42,558 bases of DNA from a virus (IMGVR_UViG_3300047678_000310:1-42558), one strand, 5' to 3'; positions 17,277 to 26,290 are shown, numbered from the stretch's first letter. Program-made: numbers and translations. Notes: generated by a model not told the origin, from the sequence alone.

Positions 17277-18227
17277 ATGGCTTACTCCCAGGGAACCGCC
17301 ACGGATTACCTTGATCTACTCAACCAATTGGTTGACTTCCTGACGACAGGACTGGGGTCGGATAACTGGACCCTGTTGAAGAATGACCCCAGTGGATTCG
17401 GAGCTGACACCGAGGTTTATTTGCGGGCCCCCGGGTTGAGCGTGCTCAATAACATCTATGTCAACATAAAAACCTTCAGCGACTCCCCGAATAACATTTT
17501 CACTTGGAACCTCCAAGGGGCAACGGCCTTTAACACCGGGTTGAGTTTCAATGCCCAACCCGGTTGCATCCCGACCATTCAGGGAATCCCCCGAATGTTG
17601 TTCCTGGGGTCCTGCGCATACACTTTCGTTGCAAACTCTCAGAGGGTCATTTGCGTGGTCAACGTGGGGACGGTCATTGAATCCTGTTACCTGGGATGGA
17701 TCACCCCTTTCGGACCCCCCTCCAGCTATCCCGCTCCCCTCTATATCGGGGGATGCCATCATCAGGATGTGGCCAAGGCCGACACCACGATCGAGCACTC
17801 CTGGTGGTTGCATAATTTGAATGAGGACACTCACAGTGAGGCCGGGGCCCACGCTCGATTGTCCAATGGAGTATGGGCCCGCAATCGATACCTTTATAAT
17901 GGCACCCCCGATTACAACCTTCTCTGTTGCACCCATCCCTATGCTTATATGACCCGGGTCACCGCGGGAGGGGTCGCCAACATTGACGTGGTCACGACTG
18001 AAAATGGGGATTACGTCAAGCATCCCGTGATGCTGACAACCAACCAGGGGTCATCCGCCGGGGACGTGAAGGACCAACCCATCGGTCAATTCGACGGGGT
18101 GTTCTGGATCCCGGGGGTTGGGGTCTCCCAAGATGATATTCTGAATTGTGATGGGACGGATCATCTTATCTTTCAGAATGCTTTTCGAACCGATTTGAAC
18201 AGCTATGCGGCCCTGGCCCTGGTGTAA
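17277..18227 (+). CDS. tail-tip-region structural protein
   Basis: The 316-residue protein starts one base after the tape measure stop. It resembles a family of prophage virion proteins found between tape measure and tip genes: an opening of MAYSQGTATDYLDLLNQLVDF type, a mid region LYIGG and an end with QFDGVFWIPGVGVSQDDIL and FRTDLNSYAALAL. It shares this layout with the next gene and is probably a distant paralogue. A role in the distal tail or baseplate is inferred from position. Confidence 0.75.
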   Translation: MAYSQGTATDYLDLLNQLVDFLTTGLGSDNWTLLKNDPSGFGADTEVYLRAPGLSVLNNIYVNIKTFSDSPNNIFTWNLQGATAFNTGLSFNAQPGCIPTIQGIPRMLFLGSCAYTFVANSQRVICVVNVGTVIESCYLGWITPFGPPSSYPAPLYIGGCHHQDVAKADTTIEHSWWLHNLNEDTHSEAGAHARLSNGVWARNRYLYNGTPDYNLLCCTHPYAYMTRVTAGGVANIDVVTTENGDYVKHPVMLTTNQGSSAGDVKDQPIGQFDGVFWIPGVGVSQDDILNCDGTDHLIFQNAFRTDLNSYAALALV

Positions 18228-18242
18228 GAGGAGAAACTCAAA

Positions 18243-19259
18243 ATGGCATTGGTCAAACAATCCGGGATCGTGAACGGCCAGGTGGCCTTGTTGGATGCAA
18301 TTGAATCCATTGTCACCGCCTCCGCTGGATGGAGTGTGGTGACTCGGGAGCATCTGACTTTGTCCGCATTTCCCGACGACGATCAACTTACCATCCGCCG
18401 CGGGTCTGGGATGTATTTCAGCATCCGGACCAGTGTCAATGGAGTCACCCCCAGGATGTATATGGGGGCCCATTCCACCGCCCCCGTCAGCACGGACGAG
18501 TTCGAGGCTTTTAGCGGGTTCTATCCCGATGGACAACACGAAGTCATATCGGTCCAGGCAACGGACGACGACAAGCCAGGTGTCTCCCTCCCCCTGATGG
18601 TTCACGATTATTACATGTGGATCGACGACGATTATTTGATCGTGGTCGTTGGGGTCGATTCCGGGGCTGGATGGTTCCAGACCTTCTTCATGGGTCGGTT
18701 GATTCCTTTCACCGGAGTCAGCAACGGGGACATCTGCCTGGGGGATGTGGGATTCAACCAGGGGATCGATGCTCGATCCAATTATGATGGAAACCGATTC
18801 GGTGGAAACTATTACCAATTTTCGATGCATGGAATGGGGGGCCGAGCCCTGGCCGATTACTTCGGGCATGTGCGGGATCACGCAGGAAACTGGGTCGCGA
18901 TTAGCTCCTATGCTCAAACTTCCGGGACTCCACCGGCCTATCTCTCCTGGGCGGACGGGGGAGACACCACAATAACCCACGCTTCCGGTGTGGTGGTCAA
19001 TGAGCCTTGGCGCACCAACATCTCCAATATCATCCCGGTCATTCTTCCCTGCTTCCTGTTCGCCCCTCACACAACAATCTCTGGAAAATACGCCCCCATG
19101 GGCCAGCTCCCAGGGTTTTATTACATATCGGCCGATGGATTGGAGGAAGGTGCGACAGTGGTCTCGGGGTCGGATTCTTACCAGGTTTTTCCCGCGATTC
19201 GAACCAACCGAGTTTCTCACTATGCCCAGTATTCGGGCATTGCAATAAAGGAGCCTTGA
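18243..19259 (+). CDS. tail-tip-region structural protein, paralogue-like
   Basis: The 338-residue product has the same general plan as its upstream neighbour: an N-terminal helix (VALLDAIESIVTASAGW), a central FMGRLIPF segment where the neighbour has LYIGG, and a C-terminal PAIRTNRVSHYAQYSGIAI. SD gaggag. Probably a distal tail component; function otherwise unknown. Confidence 0.72.
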   Translation: MALVKQSGIVNGQVALLDAIESIVTASAGWSVVTREHLTLSAFPDDDQLTIRRGSGMYFSIRTSVNGVTPRMYMGAHSTAPVSTDEFEAFSGFYPDGQHEVISVQATDDDKPGVSLPLMVHDYYMWIDDDYLIVVVGVDSGAGWFQTFFMGRLIPFTGVSNGDICLGDVGFNQGIDARSNYDGNRFGGNYYQFSMHGMGGRALADYFGHVRDHAGNWVAISSYAQTSGTPPAYLSWADGGDTTITHASGVVVNEPWRTNISNIIPVILPCFLFAPHTTISGKYAPMGQLPGFYYISADGLEEGATVVSGSDSYQVFPAIRTNRVSHYAQYSGIAIKEP

Positions 19260-19263
19260 TAGA

Positions 19264-20334
19264 ATGGCAACCTTTTCTTGCATATCGGCCCCGGACCCGG
19301 TTTGGTTCGACCTGGGTTTTGGTCCCGACATCCCTTTCCCAGGGGATGTTGGTGACCCTGTTGTCGCGGACTTCCCCTCGATCTGCGGAATGGATACAAA
19401 CGTCCCTGTTCCTGTCTTTCCTTCCTCGACTTTTAATTGCGTGACTCTCCCGAGTTTCGCCAATCTGATCGAGGAAAGGATTCTGATCCGACCACGGACC
19501 ATCGACACCGGGACAGTTTTCTCTGACCTAGTTTTTCAAGGAGTGATCTGGAACAACTATTATCTATCTTTGCAAGACGCGGTCCTTGAATCGATTGATC
19601 GGCAAAATGCCGAGGGAATCACGATGTCAGGGATCGAAGAGGGGGACATCCTCCCGGCAACCCTGGATCGGATCATCTATTACGGGATTCTTCCTGATGG
19701 ACCTTCAATTATTTCCGCTTCGTTCGAGTATAACTTCGACCTTCAATCAGTGATCCAATACCTGGTCGGCCGGAGGGGGTCGATCCTCCTGTTGGAACCA
19801 CAAGACAGCGGATATTCGGAAAGCAGGGAGTTTGAAACCAGCATCTTTCGGGCCCAGGCCGGGAGGGAGTTTCGATCCCAGTTATCAAACGACTCGGTTC
19901 CGAACCGGTCGGTTTCTTCCACGATCAAACCTTTCGATCGCGCCACCCTGGCCACCTTGCAGAATGTTCTTGCATACGGAACCGGTTATCAAATCTTGGT
20001 CCCATTGTGGTTCTCTCGCACCAAGTTGGCCGAAAACTCAAATGGTTCACTCCCCCTCCTGGTGGTTCAGTCCACTGAAAACCGGGAGTTCGGGGGAGTC
20101 CGGCAAATCTTCATCATCGGAAGGAAGAGGGGGGCCAGCCTCGGGACTTATGCCATCCGACTGGTCGGTGAGTTCACCTCCGACACGATCACAATAGACA
20201 AGCCCCTTGAAGGGTTCCACGAGGGAGACTGGGTCATACCCGGGATCAGTTGCTCGCCTCCAAGCAACCAGTCCATCCGACATATCCTGGAGACCCGCAA
20301 CGAAGCCCGCCTGTCCTTCCGGGAGATCCGCTGA
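19264..20334 (+). CDS. distal tail / minor tail protein
   Basis: The 356-residue protein has a central beta-rich part (PSIISASFEYNFD) and a later REFETSIFRAQAGREFRSQL, followed by VPLWFSRTKL. This combination is seen in tail proteins encoded just before hub genes in some siphoviruses. SD aaggag is well spaced. The last stop overlaps the next ATG by one base (20334). Confidence 0.68.
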   Translation: MATFSCISAPDPVWFDLGFGPDIPFPGDVGDPVVADFPSICGMDTNVPVPVFPSSTFNCVTLPSFANLIEERILIRPRTIDTGTVFSDLVFQGVIWNNYYLSLQDAVLESIDRQNAEGITMSGIEEGDILPATLDRIIYYGILPDGPSIISASFEYNFDLQSVIQYLVGRRGSILLLEPQDSGYSESREFETSIFRAQAGREFRSQLSNDSVPNRSVSSTIKPFDRATLATLQNVLAYGTGYQILVPLWFSRTKLAENSNGSLPLLVVQSTENREFGGVRQIFIIGRKRGASLGTYAIRLVGEFTSDTITIDKPLEGFHEGDWVIPGISCSPPSNQSIRHILETRNEARLSFREIR

Positions 20335-20960
20335 TGCCCGCGTCCCCATATCTATCTTATCTTGTCTGGGAAGTGGAGGCGAGGGAGTCGATTCAGTTCG
20401 GATTTGCCGCTGGGACCACCATCATTGGAACGGTCGGACAGAGGCAGGCCAAGTTCAATAACGAACCCTCCGAGGAATTGATCTCTTTGTCACTGATCCA
20501 GCGGACCCAGGAGGAGAGGTTCGAGATTTGGTCATTTTTTGATTCAATGCAAGGAAGGACGGGTTTGTTCTGGATTCGATCCGGGAAGCCTGATTATATC
20601 TCAGCCGCCATTGCCACCAGCGGGTCGGACCAGTTGAGGGTCCGGGATGAACAAGGGGTGTTCGGGTTCACAAACACCAGGCGGCACCTTTATATTCGGT
20701 CTTGCGACTCCAGCCACAAGGTGGTGGATTTCACCCAGTCCGATGGGGAGATCATTCTTACCCTCGACCCTGTCCTCCCGGCCGATGTTCCGATCAGAAC
20801 CAAGATTGAGAAGTTTTATCTGGTTCGATTTGCCGAGGATACCCTGCAAACAGAGACCAATGGACTGGAGCATCGGGAGGAGACTGATCCGGTGGTTGGG
20901 GATGGACTTAGCTCGGGCATCCGTGTACAATTAAGGGAGATGCAAGGGGAGACTCCCTGA
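20334..20960 (+). CDS. minor tail protein (distal tail-like)
   Basis: From the ATG at 20334 the product is 208 residues; the frame opens earlier at 20250, but the TGATG overlap and gggagat upstream favour 20334. A segment ERFEIWSFFDSMQGRTGLFW resembles the DUF2460 and related distal tail proteins, where an aromatic and Gly-Arg stretch forms part of the ring. The gene stands directly before the cysteine-rich hub gene, the same order as gene transfer agent tail clusters. Confidence 0.7.
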   Translation: MPASPYLSYLVWEVEARESIQFGFAAGTTIIGTVGQRQAKFNNEPSEELISLSLIQRTQEERFEIWSFFDSMQGRTGLFWIRSGKPDYISAAIATSGSDQLRVRDEQGVFGFTNTRRHLYIRSCDSSHKVVDFTQSDGEIILTLDPVLPADVPIRTKIEKFYLVRFAEDTLQTETNGLEHREETDPVVGDGLSSGIRVQLREMQGETP

Positions 20961-21763
20961 TGGCCCAGTTGTATAAGTTTCGAACTGAGATCGATGAATG
21001 GAGGTTTAATGATAGCAAGAGGGTTGTTGTCTATTCCAGCCAGAATTATGACCCCTGCCCGATAAAAAGGAATCGATGGGAGCAAGGGGTCACCGACCAG
21101 GAAATCCAGATCACAATCCCGATGGATATTGAACCGGCTTTTCTGTTCATAGTCCACAACCCCTCCCATCCCCTCTGGCTGGATGTGATTGACCCCTCCG
21201 TGGGGTCTATCCTGATGTCGGGGAAAGTCTCTATCGCGGAGCACGCGTTGGAGAAGGCGGTGGTGACACTCCGGTTTCGGGCGTTCTCTGAAATGTTCTC
21301 CTCCCAAATACCTGGCCGGACTTTCGGGAACTCCTGCCCATTCGCCTTATTTGACGAGGATTGCAAGGTCGATGAAAATGAGGCCGGGAGTCATTTCGGG
21401 TATGCCTTTCGGTATGAAATTCCAATCGCAGATCCCGATCTTTCGATCAGTGAAAACGGGCTGGAATACTCCCACCCCAACCTGGTCGACTTTGGTGACG
21501 GGTTTTTCACCGGAGGGGAATTGGTCAATGGGTCGGAGGAACTTCTGATCATCAGCCATGTCGGGGATACCATCATTGTGTTGGTTCCCTTTGTGCGATC
21601 CACCAATCCCAACCTCCGATTCCGGGCCGGGTGCGACAAAGCCAAGACGACTTGCAAAACCAAGTTCTTTCCCCCCTCCGATCCGAGTTCCAACGGGAAC
21701 CTTAGAAACTTCGGGGGATGCGCCAACATCCCGAGGAAAAACGTGGTGAAAGATGGATTCTAA
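20960..21763 (+). CDS. tail hub protein, BR0599/DUF2163-like (possible Fe-S cluster)
   Basis: The 267-residue product shows the cysteine pattern of the BR0599/DUF2163 hub family: NSCPFALFDEDCKV (about 129-142), AGCDKAKTTCKTKF (about 225-238) and NFGGCANIP (about 252-260). In related hubs (lambda gpL and the Rhodobacter gene transfer agent) cysteines of this kind bind an iron-sulfur cluster at the tail tip. TGATG overlap with the previous gene; the next gene overlaps by 11 bases. The N-terminal domain is beta-rich. Confidence 0.78.
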   Translation: MAQLYKFRTEIDEWRFNDSKRVVVYSSQNYDPCPIKRNRWEQGVTDQEIQITIPMDIEPAFLFIVHNPSHPLWLDVIDPSVGSILMSGKVSIAEHALEKAVVTLRFRAFSEMFSSQIPGRTFGNSCPFALFDEDCKVDENEAGSHFGYAFRYEIPIADPDLSISENGLEYSHPNLVDFGDGFFTGGELVNGSEELLIISHVGDTIIVLVPFVRSTNPNLRFRAGCDKAKTTCKTKFFPPSDPSSNGNLRNFGGCANIPRKNVVKDGF

Positions 21764-24332
21764 CAACCGAAAACCAATCTTGTACGTTCAATCCCGAAAA
21801 AGATTTTTGGGACTTTGGTTGAGAAAACACTTTTTCCGCCTGGCTGCCCCCCGCCCCGATTGGCTGGTTTTTTTCATTGTTCTGTTGGGAACCTTGGTGT
21901 TCGCGGCAATCCGCAAGATTTGGTTCCCGGCCAGTGCTCCCCCGGAGGGGGTCCAGATCTATGCCTCCGAGTTCAACATCTTCGTTGCAATCGTGGTCAC
22001 CATCTTGTTCGGTTTGATCGGGTTGGTGATTTATTCAGCTGTCTCCATGCTCATGGGAAGGGGAGCCAGCCCCGCCCAGAAGGGTCCGCTTGCCGCCACC
22101 CTGCACCAGTTCTCCCTTCCCAGCGCTGAAGAGGGAAGGACCATCCCGGAGCTGTTTGGACGCAGGCTCGTTGCTCCCAACTGCCTGGCTTACGGTGACC
22201 TGGTCTCGGAAAAAATCATCACGAAAGTCAAGTCAGGGAAAAAGACCAGCTCGATGCACACGGGATGGAAATATAACCTGACAATGGTTTGGGGGTTCTG
22301 TGGAGTATCCGACAGATTGATTGAGTTCCGCAAGGCGGAGGAAGTCCAATTCACCGGAGACATCTCAGGAATCCGCACCTCCTTTTCGGCCCAGACAGGG
22401 AGCGTGGCGACCCTCCAGGGGAGCAAGACCGGTCCCAGCAACATCGACTATTATGACGGGCGACAGGTCGATCCCTCTGATTACATTCGAGGAGAGAAGG
22501 ATCTGTCGGGGGAGAAATACCTTCATTCGGGGATAACCATCTTGGATATGAGAGGAGTGTTCGTTGGAGACAATACAACGAGCGTCCAGCCCTATTCAGC
22601 GGTGTTGGAGCGACTGGTCGAGGAACTTTATCCCTGGGCCGAGTCCATTAACGGGGAGTGCAACCCCGCGGGGGTCATCTACTATATCCTGGCCAAGATG
22701 TGTCGGGTTCCCACGGGGATGCTCGACCTGGCCGCTTTCCAGGCCGCGGCCGATACCCTCAAGGATGAGGGACTCGGCATCTCCTTCCTGATGCAGACAA
22801 AGAGGGGGGTGGACAGCTGGCTCCAGGAGATTCATGAACACCTTGATTCAGTCTTGTATTACGACGAGATCACGGGCAAGTTCGTCTACAAGCTGATCCG
22901 GGGGGATTATGTCATTGACGACCTTCCGGTCCTGAATGAGTATCGATACAAGGATCTGATCCTTAGCCGGGAGGGGATGGAGTCGGTCTTCACGGACGCC
23001 GAGTTCCAATATGTCGCGCGGAATACCTGGAAGGTCCGGCCTTATGTTGTGGTCAATAATGCCAACAGAAAACTCCTTCGGCAGATAAAAAAGAAGGTTG
23101 TTGAATTTGGCATGTTCACCCAGGCCGCTCCAGTGGAGAATGCCATTGCTCGGTTCAAGCGCAAGTTGTTCGTTCCCCTGGCCACGGCCAAGTTCAAGGC
23201 CAGTCTCCTCGACATCCGACTCCATCCCGGGGATGTGTTCCTGTTGAATAACGACAGGGGCCGGTTCGAGGGGATGGTAATGAGGGTGGTCTCTGTCGGA
23301 GGCGGGGACGGGAAAAATCATGACTATGACGTCCAGGCCGTGGAGGATATGTTCGGCCTGGGCAATGTTGAAATCACGACCATCCCGGGAGATGGGGGAA
23401 CCCCTCCCAATTACACCCTCACGGCCCTGATCGACTTTGCAGTGGTCGACGCCATCCCGGAGAACTCGGAGGATGGGACTCCGATGGTGGTTGCAGTGGC
23501 AGCCCCCAACAACCTGGAGGTGACAGTGGGAGCCTCGGTTTATTCGGGGAATGGGTCTTTCGAACAGTCGGTTCTGGAGGAAGAAATCGCCATGTCGGGG
23601 GTGGGTTCCCTGGAGGATGATTACACCGCAGGCGGGGTCCGCGGATCATCCTTTGTGGTGGAGTCGGCCAGGCACTATCGGGAAGTCGACAATGACGAGA
23701 TCCAGTGGTTGCAAGGAAAAACTCTCCTCGTCTTGGATGGCCGGTCTTCCCAAGCAGATCCCAAGTATTATACCATCCTGTCAATAGGGAAAATCACGAA
23801 CCTTGGGTCGGGAAGATACCAGGTCGAGGATATGCTTCTGGTGTGGCCGCAATACACCGCACAGGTCCCGGTCCACCTGGCAGGAGATCCAGCCTGGCTG
23901 GTTCCCTTCTCCATCGGGTCCACGGACTCCTTCTCCATCCCCTCCGCTGCATTGAACGTGTTCTTCCAGCCCTTCAACACGCAGAAGGTTGGTCCCGAAT
24001 CTTCGATTTCTTACACTTACAATTTCGGTGTGGAAACCCCTTATGCGGTCACCAGGCTGGAGGGGCTCCGGACTGGTCCGGATGTCACCTTGACCTGGGA
24101 AGCGTGTGAAGTTCGGAGGGGTCCGATCATGACGGACCCAGATCTATTCCCGGCCATTGATCAGACTCCTTCTGCCACCCTCACTTGGCATGTGACAAGC
24201 CTGGGAGGGGTCGACGTGGTGGTCAGCTCCCCCACGGCCACCATCCTCTCAGCGACTCCCTCCGACACCTATTTCGTAAGCCAGATCATCAATTATCGGG
24301 AAGGGAAATCTCAATCCATCCTGGTGGTTTGA
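21753..24332 (+). CDS. tail tip / host specificity protein (Phage-tail_3-like) with N-terminal membrane segments
   Basis: The 859-residue product is the largest tip protein and the J or megatron equivalent. Two hydrophobic stretches lie near the N-terminus (about 38-55 and 72-98), similar to the membrane-active part encoded by separate tail genes in other phages. A hub-like core follows with SMHTGWKYNLTMVWGFCGVSD, then the region around 290-560 with RYKDLILSREGMESVFTDAE and IRLHPGDVFLLNN, typical of the Phage-tail_3 module. The C-terminal 200 residues include fibronectin-like beta segments (VTRLEGLRTGPDVTLTWEA). It overlaps the previous gene by 11 bases. Confidence 0.82.
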   Translation: MDSNNRKPILYVQSRKRFLGLWLRKHFFRLAAPRPDWLVFFIVLLGTLVFAAIRKIWFPASAPPEGVQIYASEFNIFVAIVVTILFGLIGLVIYSAVSMLMGRGASPAQKGPLAATLHQFSLPSAEEGRTIPELFGRRLVAPNCLAYGDLVSEKIITKVKSGKKTSSMHTGWKYNLTMVWGFCGVSDRLIEFRKAEEVQFTGDISGIRTSFSAQTGSVATLQGSKTGPSNIDYYDGRQVDPSDYIRGEKDLSGEKYLHSGITILDMRGVFVGDNTTSVQPYSAVLERLVEELYPWAESINGECNPAGVIYYILAKMCRVPTGMLDLAAFQAAADTLKDEGLGISFLMQTKRGVDSWLQEIHEHLDSVLYYDEITGKFVYKLIRGDYVIDDLPVLNEYRYKDLILSREGMESVFTDAEFQYVARNTWKVRPYVVVNNANRKLLRQIKKKVVEFGMFTQAAPVENAIARFKRKLFVPLATAKFKASLLDIRLHPGDVFLLNNDRGRFEGMVMRVVSVGGGDGKNHDYDVQAVEDMFGLGNVEITTIPGDGGTPPNYTLTALIDFAVVDAIPENSEDGTPMVVAVAAPNNLEVTVGASVYSGNGSFEQSVLEEEIAMSGVGSLEDDYTAGGVRGSSFVVESARHYREVDNDEIQWLQGKTLLVLDGRSSQADPKYYTILSIGKITNLGSGRYQVEDMLLVWPQYTAQVPVHLAGDPAWLVPFSIGSTDSFSIPSAALNVFFQPFNTQKVGPESSISYTYNFGVETPYAVTRLEGLRTGPDVTLTWEACEVRRGPIMTDPDLFPAIDQTPSATLTWHVTSLGGVDVVVSSPTATILSATPSDTYFVSQIINYREGKSQSILVV

Positions 24333-24347
24333 ACAAGGAGAACCAAA

Positions 24348-24854
24348 ATGGCATTCCCCAATGGATTGCTCGAAGTCCTGAACGGTGCGTTGTTGTGGCG
24401 GGCCGGGGTCAATTCCAATTTTCAGACCTTGGACCAATACCGAATCCTTCACGGGTTATTCGCCTCCCGCCCCGTTGCTGGGCAGGTTGGCCGCTGGTAT
24501 TTCTCCACGGATTTCAATCGGGTCGATTACGACAATGGAACCAATTGGGTCGGACTTTCCGCGGCTCCGACCCCCCTGGCAGTGGCCGCGGATTATTCCC
24601 AGGTCGAGACCGACACCTTGCTCCTGGCCAGTGCGGCCGCGACCGATGTCACGATAACCCTCCTGGCTCCTGACGCTCCCCACGGGTATCCCTCGGGATT
24701 GGTGGTGAAGAGGATGAGCAACACGGCCAGTGATATCATCCTGGACCCGGGAGCGGGAGTCACCATTGACGGGGCTGCCACACTGACTCTGACGATCCAA
24801 TACACCTACGTCAGGTTGTTCCCGGCCAGCGCCACCTTGTGGGTCAAGCTCTAA
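24348..24854 (+). CDS. tail fibre / tip fibre protein
   Basis: The 168-residue protein is the last gene of the late operon. It starts with FPNGLLEVLNGALLWRAGVN, has GRWYFSTDFNRVDYDNGTNW (a motif common at the start of phage fibre or tip domains) and ends in a beta-rich Gly/Thr/Ala stretch. It probably caps or extends the tip. SD aaggag is well placed. The strong hairpin follows 7 bases after the stop. Confidence 0.75.
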   Translation: MAFPNGLLEVLNGALLWRAGVNSNFQTLDQYRILHGLFASRPVAGQVGRWYFSTDFNRVDYDNGTNWVGLSAAPTPLAVAADYSQVETDTLLLASAAATDVTITLLAPDAPHGYPSGLVVKRMSNTASDIILDPGAGVTIDGAATLTLTIQYTYVRLFPASATLWVKL

Positions 24855-24860
24855 ACAGGA

Positions 24861-24898
24861 ACCCCTCCATTCGGGAAGGGACTCCCGGATGGAGGGGT
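24861..24898. terminator. bidirectional terminator hairpin between late and early genes
   Basis: A 16-bp stem has arms 24861-24876 and 24883-24898, with a T-G wobble near the centre and loop agggac. It lies between the converging stop codons at 24854 (+) and 24927 (minus). No strong T-run follows on the + side; on the minus side the flank reads cctgttta. It likely serves both directions. Confidence 0.8.
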
Positions 24899-24926
24899 CT
24901 GAAAATTCCAATGAAGGGTGGGAGGT

Positions 24927-25682
24927 TCAGCCCAGGCGCTTCCCCTTGGTCTCTCCCCCCACCTGGCGGTTCAAGGCGATTTTGTCGGCCGATCCGTATC
25001 CCTCCCCGAAAGCCCCCTTGTCAACCCGGCCCGTTGTGAGATCCCGGGTTTTCATTTCTCCGACCTGGTTGAAGATGTTTTCAACAAACTCGTCAACCTT
25101 CTTGGTCTTGGCCAGGATCAGGTCCGTTCCGGGAGTCCCGTCGTGGAGGGAGTCGTGTTCCTCCACGTCCTTTTTCTTCTGCCTCTCCAGCCGGATCAGG
25201 ATTCGATTCGTGCCACCCTCACAGAAGGTGGAGTGATAAGTCTCCTTGGTGATTCCCACGCTCCCCGGCTTGAAAGACTCCCAGGAGGTATCGGCCAGGC
25301 GGATGATGGTTGCCTCCAGGTATTCGTAGAGTCCGAGGATTCCAACCAGCTGGAAATCCGGGCCCGCCATGTAGATGTGCTTGGGGGTGTCCTTGATCGA
25401 AATGGTCACGCAATCATTAATCTTGCAGAGACCTCCCATCAGGAGCTTTCTCCAGGAGATGGCTCGGTTCCCGCGCAAGGTGCCGAAGTCAAACTCTTTC
25501 AGGACCAGCCCCCCGTCCTCCTTCCGGGATTCGAGGACGGACTCGTCAAGGCCATGTTTGTCAAGGAGTGTCTGGAGAAGGCAGGCCGCCGCCTGGGACT
25601 CCCCCTCGGTCCCTCCTTGCTCCATCAGGGTCTTCAGCTTCTGGAGCCGATCCACCAGGGATTGAAGGTGTGGGGATTCCAT
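24927..25682 (-). CDS. DUF2786-domain protein
   Basis: From the ATG at 25682 the product is 251 residues. The opening (LVDRLQKLKTLMEQGGT..., AACLLQTLLDKHGLDE) is the DUF2786 signature, a helical domain of unknown function common in phages and some plasmids. The middle part has RKLLMGGLCKIN and the C-terminus is basic. The start overlaps the upstream stop (TGATG), so translation is coupled; SD is weak. The frame also opens farther upstream at 25799, but that part lies inside the neighbouring gene. Confidence 0.82.
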   Translation of the reverse strand: MESPHLQSLVDRLQKLKTLMEQGGTEGESQAAACLLQTLLDKHGLDESVLESRKEDGGLVLKEFDFGTLRGNRAISWRKLLMGGLCKINDCVTISIKDTPKHIYMAGPDFQLVGILGLYEYLEATIIRLADTSWESFKPGSVGITKETYHSTFCEGGTNRILIRLERQKKKDVEEHDSLHDGTPGTDLILAKTKKVDEFVENIFNQVGEMKTRDLTTGRVDKGAFGEGYGSADKIALNRQVGGETKGKRLG

Positions 25683-26074
25683 CAGGAGGGGTCGCCCTTC
25701 TGGAGAGTCCCCTTGCACCCTTTCATGAGGCAGGGGCTTCCCACGAGCCAGGGGTCGGTGGACTTGCCGCAGGAGGGGATGGAGGAACCCTCTTCCCACG
25801 CGTCCAGATAGGTGGGGGGAATGTCAGGAGGGAAGTCCAAAGGCTCCGCCTTGCCCCTCCTATAGAGGTCGACGAACCATCCCTTGCCACAAGAGGTGAT
25901 CCGTTCCCCCTGACCCCCTGTGAGGGGATAGGCGATGCGGAGGGTGAGGCTGTTTTTGGGAGCCTCGACGAGCCTGCCATAGATCAGGAGGGACTTCGAT
26001 CCCTCCCCCAGGGTGAATCTGAACCAGGTCCCGGGGGCTTGGGAGAGTCCCTCCAGGGTGGAGGGGGTGGTCAT
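25682..26074 (-). CDS. small cysteine-containing protein, unknown
   Basis: The 130 residues start at 26074 with gaaggag spaced 10 bases away. A C-terminal SIPSCGKSTDPWLVGSPC and LMKGC place three Cys within about 21 residues and could form a small metal site. No family is recognised. It is the first gene of the unit headed by promoter module 1. Confidence 0.72.
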   Translation of the reverse strand: MTTPSTLEGLSQAPGTWFRFTLGEGSKSLLIYGRLVEAPKNSLTLRIAYPLTGGQGERITSCGKGWFVDLYRRGKAEPLDFPPDIPPTYLDAWEEGSSIPSCGKSTDPWLVGSPCLMKGCKGTLQKGDPS

Positions 26075-26102
26075 GGGTGGATGCTCCTTCGTTGGGGGTT
26101 TT

Positions 26103-26121
26103 CAGGGGGTTGAACCCCCTG
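26103..26121. promoter_or_regulatory. 19-bp perfect palindrome in the leader of module 1
   Basis: Arms cagggggtt and aaccccctg flank one base. The site lies just downstream of the predicted transcription start (about 26126) and upstream of the SD for 26074. It could be an operator or a leader hairpin. A looser version (agggtaaggataacccct on the minus strand) lies at the equivalent place after promoter module 2. Confidence 0.55.
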
Positions 26122-26130
26122 TCCTTCGAA

Positions 26131-26160
26131 TGGTATAGCCAGGAGCGTGCCGGGCGAAAT
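26131..26160 (-). promoter_or_regulatory. sigma-54-like promoter, module 1
   Basis: On the minus strand the site reads CGGCACG-ctcc-TGGCTA, with the GG at 26151-26150 and GC at 26139-26138 separated by 10 bases. This matches the -24/-12 pattern (TGGCACG-N4-TTGCW) of RpoN promoters at most positions. The predicted start is near 26126, and it would drive 25682-26074 and 24927-25682. The same element occurs at 37969-37998 and 39656-39685. Confidence 0.6.
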
Positions 26161-26290
26161 CTCTGCTCAAGGTGCATCCTGTCAGACCAGGGGGCCATCC
26201 TCGATGCACTATCCCGAATTTCTTCGTGCAATGCAGGCGACTCGGGTAAACCCGGCGATACACGCCCAGGGGAACCCCTCCCCCAGGAGG
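26161..26290 (-). promoter_or_regulatory. upstream regulatory region, module 1
   Basis: This intergenic stretch shares two blocks with modules 2 and 3: gaatttcttcgtgcaa at 26216-26231, and cgggtaaacccggcgatacacg at 26243-26264 (with a cggg-ttta-cccg hairpin). It also has tgcat/atgca half-sites at about 26173, 26203 and 26230 that could bind an activator, and an agggg-aa-cccct hairpin near 26268-26279 that may end the upstream transcript. Confidence 0.5.

Noticed and set aside
16217-17278. 353-residue minus-strand frame within the tape measure gene
   Set aside because: It is antisense to the tape measure C-terminus, and its composition follows from the opposite strand.
18051-19508. 485-residue minus-strand frame in the tail tip region
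   Set aside because: It is antisense to two well-supported tail genes, and no motif or SD is present.
26131-26160. Ordinary sigma-70 or phage-polymerase promoter in the modules
   Set aside because: Not fully excluded. There is no -35 box at the right spacing for the TATA-like bases, and the GG-N10-GC spacing is exact in all three. No phage RNA polymerase gene is in the window.
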